30,681 bases of DNA from Symbiodinium natans (lineage: Eukaryota > Sar > Dinophyceae > Suessiales > Symbiodiniaceae). The notes under the pieces are model-generated. The model was not told the DNA's origin and did no database searches. It was given only the letters and a program-made list of their open reading frames with translations. The stretch covers positions 10,001 through 40,681 of the forward strand of contig CAJNDS010001027.1 of the NCBI GenBank assembly GCA_905221605.1, in the 5' to 3' direction. Shown here one piece after another: positions 16,274 to 26,100 of the stretch. Both the position numbers and the translations under genes were made by a program. How positions within the stretch are numbered: position 1 is the stretch's first letter; each line of letters begins with the position of its first letter.

Positions 16274-16924
16274 GCTCCATGAAGATGGCACTGTCCTGGT
16301 GGAAGGAGTGCAGGGCAAGACCGCTTCCCCAGCTCGTCTAGACTGCTTGCACAAAGCCTTGCAAGAGCTGACAGCGCAGCACCGCCTCTACCAGGCAAAC
16401 CCAGCAGTGGAGGGAGCCTTAACAAGAATGGAAATCATCCTCGCTGGAAAAGTGCAGCCGTGTACAAGCGCAGCGGCAACGACAGACCGCGAAACCTCCC
16501 AAGGGCGCCAAACGGGGGAGTCCGGTGGCTCACACTCCTCGGCCTTGGGGGCGAAGCGCAGCACTCGGAAAACGCAGCGGCCTCTGTCGAAACAATGGAA
16601 GAGAAGGAAGACAGGCTAGAGATGACGTACCTGATCCCCAAAGAGCTGAAAGCCCCCAGAGCGGACACTGTGGAGCTGCAGAAAATCCGAAGCACTTCGG
16701 AGCTCACGGACGACATGGACGTGAAGTTCTTCCAACACCTGTTTTCCACGGGCACAGGCGGATGGCAGAATGGATATGGAAGCTTCTCCCAATACGCTCG
16801 CAAGCTCTCGGGCAACATCAACGTGAGGATCGGCAACCAGCAGGCTCCAGGCGGGAAGACCAAGTACCAAGAGGGCAAAGGTCAGGTGTTTCCAGCCCTG
16901 AGGGACATCCCAAAAAGCACCTGA
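16274..16924 (+). pseudogene. Fragment of a related Helitron Rep protein
   Basis: Matches an internal piece of the long ORFs, from the DUF6570-like region into the Helitron N region. The first part (EDGTVLVEGV, TASPARL) is in one frame up to about 16500; the second (EMTYLIPKEL, FFQHLFSTGTGGWQN, GSFSQYARK, LSGNINVRIGNQ) is in another frame up to a TGA at 16922-16924, so there is a frameshift near 16500-16560. Compared with the full ORFs, 27 codons are missing in frame between YARK and LSGNIN. No HUH, helicase or Josephin part follows. About two-thirds of residues match in the best-aligned 62-aa stretch, so it comes from a different subfamily than the two full copies. Satellite D flanks both sides. 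Confidence 0.88.
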
Positions 16925-16967
16925 GATTGCTTATCACTGAGCATTCTTTAGAGAAGAGAGCGCAGCG

Positions 16968-17703
16968 CAAGGCTCCTTGGCTGCATTTACCGGCCCTGAT
17001 CACATCCCGACCGGACTAGGCAGGGGAACACAAGGCTCTGTGCCTGCATTTACAGGCCCTGATCACATCCCGACCCAATTAGGGAGGGGAATGCAATGCT
17101 CCTTGGCTGCATCTGCACAGGTCCTGCTCACACCCTGAAGGGAACACAAGGCTCCTTGGCTTCATACACAGGCCCTGATCACATCCCTACCCAATCAGGG
17201 AGGCCAAGGCTCCTTGGCTGCGTTCACGCAGGCCCTGATCACATCCGACCCAGTCAGGGAGGGAATGCAAGGCTCCTTGGCTGCATTTACACAGGCCCTG
17301 ATCACATCCTGACCCATTTAGGGAAGGGAACGCAAAGGCTCCTTGGGAGCAGTTACAAAGGCCCTGATCACATCCCGACCCAATTAAAGGCAAATACAAG
17401 GCTCTTTGGCTGCATTCACACAGGCCCTGATCACATCCCGACCCAATTAAGGAGGCAAATACCTTGACTGCATTCACACAGGCCCTGATCACATCCTGAC
17501 CAAGGCTCCTTGGCTGCATTTACCGGCCCTGATCACATCCCGACCCAACTAGGGAGGGGAACGCAAGGCTCTGTGCCTGCATTTACAGGCCCTGATCACA
17601 TCCCGACCCAACTAGAGAGGGGAATGCAGGGCTACCTTGGTTGCGCGGCCCTGATCACATCCCGACCCAATTAGGGAAGGGAACACGCTGCATTCTGATC
17701 ACA
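16968..17703. repeat. ~65-bp satellite (family D), array 3
   Basis: About 12 units, several shortened (TTTACCGGCCCTGATCACAT variants). Starts right after ~40 bp of unassigned sequence that follows the Helitron fragment. No gene. Confidence 0.9.
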
Positions 17704-18008
17704 TCTACATGGAAAGGCCTTGAAAAAAAAGCTGGAAATCCTTATCCTGTCTTCAAATAGCTGGAAATCCTGGTGCTTTTTTTGCGAAGGAGAACTACCT
17801 GGAAATGCCTTCAAAGAGCTGGAAATCCTTATCCTGGTGCATTTTATGAAGGAGAATTATTTGGAAAGGCCTTCAAAGAGCTGGAAATCCTTATCCTGGT
17901 GCATTTCATGAAGGAGAACTACCTGGAAAGGCCTTCTTGGTGCATTTCACGAGGGAGAACTACCTGGAAAGGCCTCTTATCCTGGTGCAATTTATGAAGG
18001 AAAACTGC
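17704..18008. repeat. 62-bp satellite (family B), short degenerate array 3
   Basis: Four to five diverged B units with the landmarks AGCTGGAAATCC, TTATCCTGGTGCATTT and GAAGGAGAACTACCTGGAAA; some are truncated. It changes into satellite E at about 18009. No gene. Confidence 0.88.
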
Positions 18009-19317
18009 CAGGATCGCCAACCAATTAAGGAGAATCCCGGGCGACTCGGCTGCACATCCCAGCTGGAAAGCTTATCGTCAACCAATTAAGGAGAATCCCA
18101 GGCGACTCGGCGTGCAAGCTAGAACTTATCGCCAACCATTAGTATAAGTCCGCATGCTACTCGCTGCAAATCCCAGCTTGAAGCTGCCCTCGCCACCAAT
18201 TAAGGAGAATCCCCCGGGCGCCTCGCCTGCAAATCTGGAAAGCTTCTCGCCACCATTAGAGAATCCCGGCGACGCGGCTGTCAATCCCAGCTGGAAATCG
18301 TTATCGCAACCAATTAAGGAGAATCCCAGGCGACTCGGCTGCAAAGCTAGAAAGCTTATCGCCAACCAATTAAGGAGAATCCCAGGCGACTCGGCTGCAA
18401 ATCCCAGCTGGAAAGCTTATCGCCAACCAATTGAGGAGAATCCCGGGCGACTCGGCTGCAAAGCTGAAAAGATTATCGCCAACCAATTACGGAGAATCCC
18501 AGGCGACTCGGCTGCAAAGCTAGAAAGCTTATCGCCAACCAATTAAGGAGAATCCCAGGCGACTCGGCTGCAAAGCTGGAAAGCTTATCGCCAACCAAAT
18601 AAGGAGAATCCCGGGCGACTCGGCTGCAAATCCCAGCTGGAAGCTATCGCCACCGTTAAGAAATCCCGGCGACTTCGGCGCAAGCTGGAAGCTTATCGCC
18701 AACCATTAAGCACTCCCGCGACTCGGCTGAAATCCCGCTGGAAACTTTATCGCCAACCAATTAAGAAATCCCGTCGACTCGCTGCAATGCGGAAGCTGTA
18801 TCGCCAACCAATTAAGGCGAATCCGGGCGACTCGGTTGGCACAGCTGAAAGCCTTATCGCCAACCAATTAAGGAAAACCGGGCGACTCGGCTGAAACAAA
18901 GCTGGAAACATCCCAACCATTTAGGAAGAATCCCAGGCGACTTCGGTCTGCAATCTCACTGGAAGTTTTTTCTCGCCAACCCCATTAAGGAGACTCCCGT
19001 CGACTCGGCTGCAAATCTCGCTGGAAAGCTTAGCGCCAACCAATTAGGAGAATTCCCCGACTCGGCTGCAAATCTCAGCTGGAAAGCTTATCGCCAACCA
19101 ATTAAGGAGAATCCCGGGCGACTCGGCTGCAAAGCTCAGCTGGAAAGCTTATCGCCAACCAATGAAGAGAATCCCAGGCGACTCGGCTGCAAATCCCAGC
19201 TGGAAAGCTTCTCGCCAACCAATTAAGGAGAATCCCAGGCGACTCGGCTGCAAATCTCAGCTGGTAAGCTTATCGCCAACCAATTAAGGAGAATCCCGGG
19301 CGACTCTGCTGCAAAGC
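18009..19317. repeat. ~53-61-bp tandem satellite (family E)
   Basis: About 23 units. Landmarks: GCCAACCAATTAAGGAGAAT, CCCGGGCGACTCGGCTGCAA, an optional ATCCC, then AGCTGGAAAGCTTATC. Units with ATCCC are ~61 bp and those without ~53-56 bp. The part 18640-18980 is much more decayed. At 19317 the array passes directly into family B at the shared AGCTGGAAA region. No gene. Confidence 0.92.
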
Positions 19318-21337
19318 TGCTTCCAAGAGCTGGAAATCCTTATCCTGGTGCATTTTATGAAGGAGAACTACCTGGCAAGGCCTTCCAAGAGCTGGAAATC
19401 CTTATCCTGGTGCATTTTATGAAGGAGAACTACCTGGCAAGGCCTTCCAAGAGCTGGAAATCCTTATCCTGGTGCATTTTATGAAGGAGAACTACCTGGC
19501 AGCCTTCCAAGAGCTGGAAATCCTTATCCTGGTGCATTTTATGAAGGAGAACTACCTGGCAAGGCCTTCCAAGAGCTGGAAATCCTTATCCTGGTGCTTT
19601 TTATGAAGGAGAACTACCTCGTCCAAGAGCTGGAAATCCTTATCCTGGTGCATTTTATGAAGGAGAACTACCTGGCAAGGCCTTGCAAGAGCTGGAAACC
19701 CTTATCCTGGTGCATTTTATGAAGGAGAACTACCTGGCAAGGCCTTCCACGAGCTGGAAATCCTTATCCTGGTGCATTTTATGAAGGAGAACAACCTGGC
19801 AAGGCCTTCCAAGAGCTGGAAATCCTTATCCTGGTGCATTTTATGAAGGAGAACTACCTGGCAATGCCTTCCAAGAACTGGAAATCCTTATTCTGGTGCA
19901 TTTTATGAAGGAGAACTAACTGGCAAGGCCTTCCAAGAGCTGGAAATCCTTATCCTGGTGCATTTTATGAAGGAGAACTACCTGGAAAGGCTCTTATCCT
20001 GGTGCATTTTATAAAGGAGAACTACCTGGAAAGGCCTTCCGCGAGCTGGAAATCCTTATCCTGGTGCATTTTATGAAGGAGAACCACCTGGTAAGGCCTT
20101 CTGCGAGCTGGAAATCCTTATCCTGGTGCTTTTTATGAAAGAGAACTACCTGGAAATGCCTTCCGCGAGCTGGAAATCCTTATCCTGGTGCATTTTATGA
20201 AGGAGAACTACCTGGAAAGGCTTTCCGCGAGCTGGAAATTCTTATCCTGGTGCTTTTTTCTGAAGAAGAACTACTTGGAAAGGCCTTCCGCGAGCTGGAA
20301 ATGCTTATCCTGGTGCATTTTATGAAGGAGAACTACCTGGAAAGGCCTTCCAAGAGCTGGAAATCCTTATCCTGGTGCATTTTATGAAGGATAACTACCT
20401 GGAAAGGGAAATCCTTATCTTGGTGCATTTTATGAAGGAGAACTACCTGGAAAGGCCTTCCGCAAGCTGGAAATCCTTATCCTGGTGCATTTTATGAAGG
20501 AGAACTACCTGGAAAGGCCTTCTGCGAGCTGGAAATCCTTATCCTGGTGCATTTTATGAAAGAGAACTACCTGGAAATGCCTTCCGCGAGCTGGAAATCC
20601 TTATCCTGGTGCATTTTATGAAGGAGAACTACCTGGAAAGGCTTTCCGCGAGCTGGAAATCCTTATCCTGGTGCTTTTTTCTGAAGAAGAACTACTTGGA
20701 AAGGCCTTCCGCGAGATGGAAATGCTTATCCTGGTGCATTTTATGAAGGAGAACTACCTGGAAAAGCCTTCCGCGAGCTGGAAATCCTTATCCGGTGCAT
20801 TTTATGAAGGAGAACTACCTGGAAAGGCCTTCCAAGAGCTGGAAATCCTTATCCTGGTGCATTTTATGAAGGAGAACTACCTGGAAAGGCCTTCCGCGAC
20901 CTGGAAATCCTTATCCGGTGCCTTTTATGAAGGAGAACTACCTGGAAAGGCCTTCCGCGAGCTGGAAATCCTTATCCTGGTGCATTTTATGAAAGAGCTA
21001 CCTGGAAAGGCCTTCCGCGAGCTGGAAAAGGCAAGGCCTTCCAAGAGCTGGAAATCCTTATCCTGGTGCATTTTATGAAGGAGAACTACCTGGCAAGGCC
21101 TTCCAAGAACTGGAAATCCTTATTCTGGTGCATTTTATGAAGGAGAACTACCTGGCAAGGCCTTCCAAGAGCTGGAAATCCTTATCCTGGTGCATTTATG
21201 AAGGAGAACTACCTGGCAAGGCCTTCCAAGAGCTGGAAATCCTTATCCTGGTGCATTCTATGAAAGAGAACTACCTGGCAAGGCCTTCCAAGAGCTGGAA
21301 ACCCTTACGCTGGTGCATTTTATGAAGGAGAACCACG
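19318..21337. repeat. 62-bp satellite (family B), array 4
   Basis: About 32 units. The first third is of the CAAGGCCTTCCAAGAG type, the middle (19980-21030) mainly of the AAAGGCCTTCCGCGAG type, and the end again of the first type, so variants are clustered as expected from local amplification. A roughly 430-bp stretch with a TTTTTTCTGAAGAAG variant occurs twice (near 20250 and 20675), suggesting a higher-order duplication. No gene. Confidence 0.92.
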
Positions 21338-21631
21338 TTTGCTTGTCCTCAACCTGAATGGGGGCCATGTGCCAGGTGCTTATGCTCAACCAGAATGGGG
21401 TGCAGCCGAGTCGCTTCAGTCAACACAAAGTCCTGACACCAGCAATTCCTGTTTGCTTGCCTCAACCTGAATAGGGGCCAGCGTTTACCGCTCACACCGT
21501 GCGCTTTGGCTCAATATGAACAGCCTTAAGTCTTCATCCACAGCCATTTCGGGCGCAAGCCTCTGTCACCGCAAAAGGTCTTGAGAGCATTTTCGCATCC
21601 CTTGTTTCTCAGCTCAACTGATGCGAGTTGA
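21338..21631 (+). other. Copy-2-specific left flank with degenerate repeated motifs
   Basis: No complete gene. The motif TGCTT..CTCAACCTGAATGGGG recurs at about 21340-21366, 21378-21404 and 21454-21480 and, more diverged, at 21500-21525 (GCTTTGGCTCAATATGAA). The part 21500-21630 is a diverged relative of 22195-22355: both have GGCTCAA, then AAGTCTTCATCC, then CTTGTTTCTCAG followed by (C/G)TC(A/G)ACTG(A/G)TGCGA. At 21538-21559 a 22-nt string resembles the dinoflagellate spliced-leader sequence. Confidence 0.6.
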
Positions 21632-22057
21632 AATGGCCAACCGCTGCGGCTGTTGGGGGGCCTGAACTGCGAGCTGAAGTGGGACGGTGGCCCGATCGCA
21701 AATTTGCGGACCATGGCCGGCCACGTCGCAGGCTCTGTGCGCTGGACAGCTGCTGGGCTGAATGAACCGGAAGCCCACAAATACCGTATTGCCATGCTGT
21801 TTCGACCTGTGAGCTTCTAGGCCCTTCAGAACGTCACGGTCGGCGACGTCATCTCAGCCATGGGATCTGAAGCCCATAGTCACGAAGCACTGTCGCGGCA
21901 GACGCATCTGGCAATCCTGATCAACGGACGATGGCAGCCAGAAGAGCAGCCAGTGGCCGGACCGTTTCTTCTCTTAGAAAAGCTGCCGCGATGCAGGCTA
22001 CGGCACAAGCAGTCGCTGGCAGAACATCTGTTTCACGCCAATCTTCATTCGCTCTGA
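21632..22057 (+). pseudogene. Small gene with one in-frame TAG or a 21-nt intron (copy 2)
   Basis: The frame is open for 142 codons from 21632 to the stop at 22055-22057, except for one TAG at 21818-21820. An ATG at 21713 (ACCATGGCC, good Kozak) starts the likely protein, which reads MAGHVAGSVRW... and, past the TAG, NVTVGDVISAMGSEAHS.... The 21 nt at 21809-21829 begin GTGAGC and end TTCAG and are a multiple of 3, so removing them would restore the frame. A second in-frame ATG at 21860 heads the 65-aa downstream part. I do not recognise the family. Alternatives: host gene fragment captured by the element, or non-coding sequence open by chance. The next ORF (22354-22971) could be a later exon of the same gene. 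Confidence 0.4.
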
Positions 22058-22353
22058 CTCTCAAAATTCCACAGAAACGGCCGGTCATGGGCTACTCGCT
22101 TCTTCTGTGCATTGTTGAGCCATGTTGCACCTCTTTCTTGAGCTTGTGAGAAGGTAGGGACGGCCGAGCCTTCCCGTGCTTTTTGTTGCTTGTGCAGCGC
22201 GCTTGGGCTCAATTCGAGTCGTTTTAAAGTCTTCATCCGTGTCCCGCTGCGGCCAGGCAACCATTGGGGTACAAATCTCAATCGTCGCAGCTGTTCGTTT
22301 CGTTTTTGGAACATGGCCGCTGTCTTGTTTCTCAGGTCGACTGGTGCGACAGC

Positions 22354-22971
22354 ATGCTCGAAGACACGTGCGAGGACTTGGAGAGCAGAGACCACTCGAT
22401 TCGCGACTCCGAACAGGCGGACTTCGAGGACGGGTTCGACGACTGGGACTGGGTCGACAGTGAGATGCAGCGCGAAGCCGAGGAAGATGCGCGTGAGAGA
22501 GTACAGTGGAGCAAAGAAATGGAAATCCAGAATGAATACCGCCAGCGTCTCGCCAACATGACGGTGAAGTACCTGAACATGCAAGGTAGCGAAACCCACA
22601 CCTCGAAGCCTTATCCACTCTGCCATGTCGAACCGTGCGAGTCTTTCCGGGAAGCCTGGCTGCACACTTTGCACGAAGGAAACAGCCCAGATCGCCGTCT
22701 CTCCCTGCGCCAACTACGTCTCAGACGACAAGAAATTAAGAAGCCTATCCCGGCGGAAACGCTGCAATATCGCAGCGCCAGGGAAGTCTTGCTTCACGAT
22801 TTGGACAGCGGTCCTGCAGGACCCATCCCCCTCGACACCACGAAGCTGGTCTTGGGCGGGGGCGTGATCACAGACACCTGGAGCTGGCGTGAACTGTTGG
22901 GTCACAGCTTGAGCAACGACGTCGTGCACGTGCAAGTTGTCTACATCTCAGAGAAAGCCACAGGCCCGTAG
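22354..22971 (+). CDS. Hypothetical acidic protein with possible ubiquitin-like C-terminus (copy 2)
   Basis: 205-aa ORF, counterpart of 3115-3732, starting at the first in-frame ATG. Acidic N-terminal third, charged middle part, and a C-terminus (KLVLGGGVI, WRELLG, DVVHVQVVYI) that weakly resembles a ubiquitin-like fold. It differs from copy 1 at nine positions (M/T, I/R, I/T, N/S, C/R, H/R, H/L, T/I, D/G). Several copy-1 states read as CpG decay of the copy-2 codon (CGT to TGT, CGC to CAC, ACG to ATG), so this copy looks closer to the ancestral version. It lies 207 bp before the Rep/helicase ATG. Possibly a terminal exon (TTTCTCAG acceptor just upstream). Function unknown. Confidence 0.47.
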   Translation: MLEDTCEDLESRDHSIRDSEQADFEDGFDDWDWVDSEMQREAEEDARERVQWSKEMEIQNEYRQRLANMTVKYLNMQGSETHTSKPYPLCHVEPCESFREAWLHTLHEGNSPDRRLSLRQLRLRRQEIKKPIPAETLQYRSAREVLLHDLDSGPAGPIPLDTTKLVLGGGVITDTWSWRELLGHSLSNDVVHVQVVYISEKATGP

Positions 22972-23178
22972 AGCTGCCCATGTGAGTACGTTATGTCTCA
23001 GCAAGACAAGCCTGCAGAGCTCCAGTGTGTGCCACGAGAAAGAAACTGAGCAGCGAGCAAAGGCAGGACAGCTTTGTAAGTGCTCGAGCATGGCTTCTCA
23101 AGTTGCTTCACTGAGCCTGCTGCAGTGTTTCGGATACAGCCCCTAGGTGCAAAATCTGAGGATTCAGGATTCGTTGCC

Positions 23179-26100
23179 ATGGCCCCTTGTCATCGGTGCG
23201 GCTTCGGGACAAGGAGCGGCAGAGGACAGGGATGGTGCAGCAATCCGCAGTGCCGCCAAGCCGAAAAAGAGGAGTGCCTGGCCCAGAAGAGCGCAGAGAA
23301 AATTGTTTGGCAGCAACAACGGGCAGCGCAGGGAGCGGGCAGTCGTGGACCCTTGCGCGAAGAGAACAGCAGAAAGGCAGAGCGCCGACAGCTGCATGAG
23401 GCAAGGGCGCGGGCAAAGGCAGAGGAGGAAGCAGGCGGCCGTGGACCTTTGCGTGAAGAAGACAGCAAAGAAGCAGAGCGCCGACAGCTGCGTGAGGCAA
23501 GGGCGCGGGCAAAGTCAGAGGAGGAAGCGGGCGGCCGTGGACCTTTGCGGGAAGAAGACAGCAAAGAAGCAGAGCGCCGACAGCTGCATGAGGCAAGGGC
23601 GCGGGCAAAGGCAGAGGAGGAAGCGGGCGGCCGTGGACCTTTGCGGGAAGAAGACGGCAAAGGGGAAGAGCGCCGACAGCTGCGTGAGGCAAGGGCACGG
23701 GCAAAGGCAGAGGAGGAAGCGGGCGGCCGTGGACCTTTGCGGGAAGAAGACAGCAAAGAAGCAGAGCGCCGACAGCTGCGTGAGGCAAGGGCGCGGGCAA
23801 AGGCAGAGGAGGAAGCGGGCGGCCGTGGACCTTTGCGGGAAGAAGACGGCAAAAGGGAAGAGCGCCGACAGCTGCGTGAGGCAAGGGCGCGGGCAAAGTC
23901 AGAGGAGGAAGCGGGCGGCCGTGGACCTTTGCGGGAAGAAGACAGCAAAGAAGCAGAGCGCCGACAGCTGCGTGAGGCAAGGGAGCGGGCAAAGGCAGAG
24001 GAGGGAGTGGGCGGCCGAGGGCCCAGGCCCATCGCCTCGGAGATTCAGCAGCAGGGCTACCCTTTTCCAGACGAGGACACCTTGACCCAGGAGCAGGCAC
24101 AAGCCCATTACTTGGCTTTTGCGCGGAGCTGGAGTAGATTTGGCCTTTCTCGCGTGTGCCAGAAGTGCCAGACTCTAACACCAGGGAGGCACTGCAGAAC
24201 AGCCAAAGGAAGTGGCCAGCTGCTCTGCAGGAATTGCCGCGAGAATCGCACCAAGGTGGTTTTGCCAATCCCGGCCCCCATCCCAGAAGCACTGCAAAGT
24301 CTGCAACCCATCGAACAGCATCTCCTCGCCATGGCACGCATCTCGCAGGTCTTGTTGGACAAGCTGCCATCAGGCGGCCCGAGCGCGCAGTGGGGTCGCA
24401 TGTACGCAGTGCTCATGCAGGATCCTTTCATCTGCGACGTCCTCGAAGGCGCCACTTTGGAAGAAGACGGTACAGTGCTGGTCGAGGGCGTGGACGGCAT
24501 GACCGCATCACCAGCGCGTTTGGAGCACCTACACGCGGCCTTGCAGGCCTTGAAGGAACTGCACTGCCTCTATCAACGGAGCCCGGCAGTGGACAGAGCT
24601 CTGGCGAGAATGGCTGCCATCCTCGCCAACAAGACATCCGCTGCGGCTGCGGTGCCAACAGACCCACTTGCGGGAACAGAAGCAAACCAAGAGATCGAGA
24701 TGACATACCTGGTGCCGAAGCAATTCCAGGCCCCAAAAGCCGACGTACAAGATTTGCGAAAAGTGCGAGGATCCGCAGACCTCAGCGATGGCATGGATGC
24801 AAAATTCTTCCCACACTTGTTTCCCACCGGCACAGGAGGCTGGAAGAACGACAACGGAAGCTTTTCCCAATATGCCCGGAAGCGTCTGCTGAGCCTGGAT
24901 TCCCGCTTCGAAGCGTCCACGGCCTACATCATGTGGCTGCTGGAGATGCAGACCAAGAAGCGACTTTCCGGAAACATCAACGTCCGGATCGGCAACCAGC
25001 GGGTGCCCTACGGCAGTAGCGACTACGAGAACGGTAGCCGTCAGGTGTATGCTGCCTTGCGGGACATGCCTGGCACGCAGCCGTACCTGTACGCCAAGAA
25101 GGGAGTGGCGCTCAACATGTACGAGCAGCTTGGCGCTCCCAACTTCTTCATGACACTGTCCTGCCACGCGCGCCAGCCTGCGTTGCTCCTCGCGGCTATC
25201 TCGGCACGGCTGCTGCGGCTGCATCCCGACCGCCCTCAGGCAGAACTGGAGCAGCACGCTGCGGAGATCCTATTCCGCTACCAGAATGACAAGAACTTCA
25301 CTTGGGATGGGTTGTCGCCCAACCAGTTGTGCAACCAGCAGCCGGCAGTGGTAGCGCGACAATTCATGCACCAAGTCTCTCAGCTGATGTGGTGGCTGTC
25401 CAGCACGCGCGGTCCGAAAGTCCACCTGCACGAAGATTCTGATCCACAAGATGGAATCGAGGAGAACGACTGCGAGGACGTGGAGGACGACGCCCAGGCA
25501 CCCGCCACGGATTTTGCAGGCCTTCATCGCCGCATGCGCAAGGAACGGCCTCCTTTCAAAGTGTTTGACTACATCATTCGCATAGAATGGCAAAAGCGGG
25601 GCTACCCCCACGCTCACATCCTGCTTTGGATCGAAGAGTGGGCCAAAGCAACGCAGCAGCCAGACAAGATGGCGCCCGACGGCGAAGACTCCGAACAAGC
25701 AGCAGAGACACCGGTTCCAGACTGGTCTGACGAAGAGGCCATGGAGAACTTCATCCCCAAGTGTGCGGAGGACCTCAGCGACAAGTACATCTGCACCAAG
25801 TCCCCGAACACGTGGCGCCAATCCCACCGCGTACCACCCAGAGATAGAGAAGTGAACGCAAAGCTGTCCGCAGAGGTGGTGCACAACCACACGCCATATT
25901 GCGGCATGTACTCAGAATGCGCCTGTCGATTTGGATTTCCACATGATGCAGAGCCCCGGACTCGGCGTCGAACATCGCAGGAGCAGTACGCCAACAGCCG
26001 CTGGAAGAGCAGCCTTGAGACGAGACGAGTGAAGGGAGACAGCATGATGGGACAGTACAACATTCGAATCTTGAGAAGGTGGAGGGCAAGCATGGACCTG

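Noticed and set aside
11380-17703. TTAGGG inside satellite D as telomeric repeat
   Set aside because: It occurs once per 65-bp unit inside CCAATTAGGGAGG, not as a tandem hexamer.
1-21337. CRISPR-like repeat arrays
   Set aside because: The arrays are continuous satellites without unique spacers, in a eukaryotic setting.
23080-23178. 33-residue N-terminal extension of the copy-2 Rep ORF
   Set aside because: It begins with GTG, and the matching stretch in copy 1 has a one-base indel and a TAG. The ATG at 23179 has the strong GCCATGG context in both copies.
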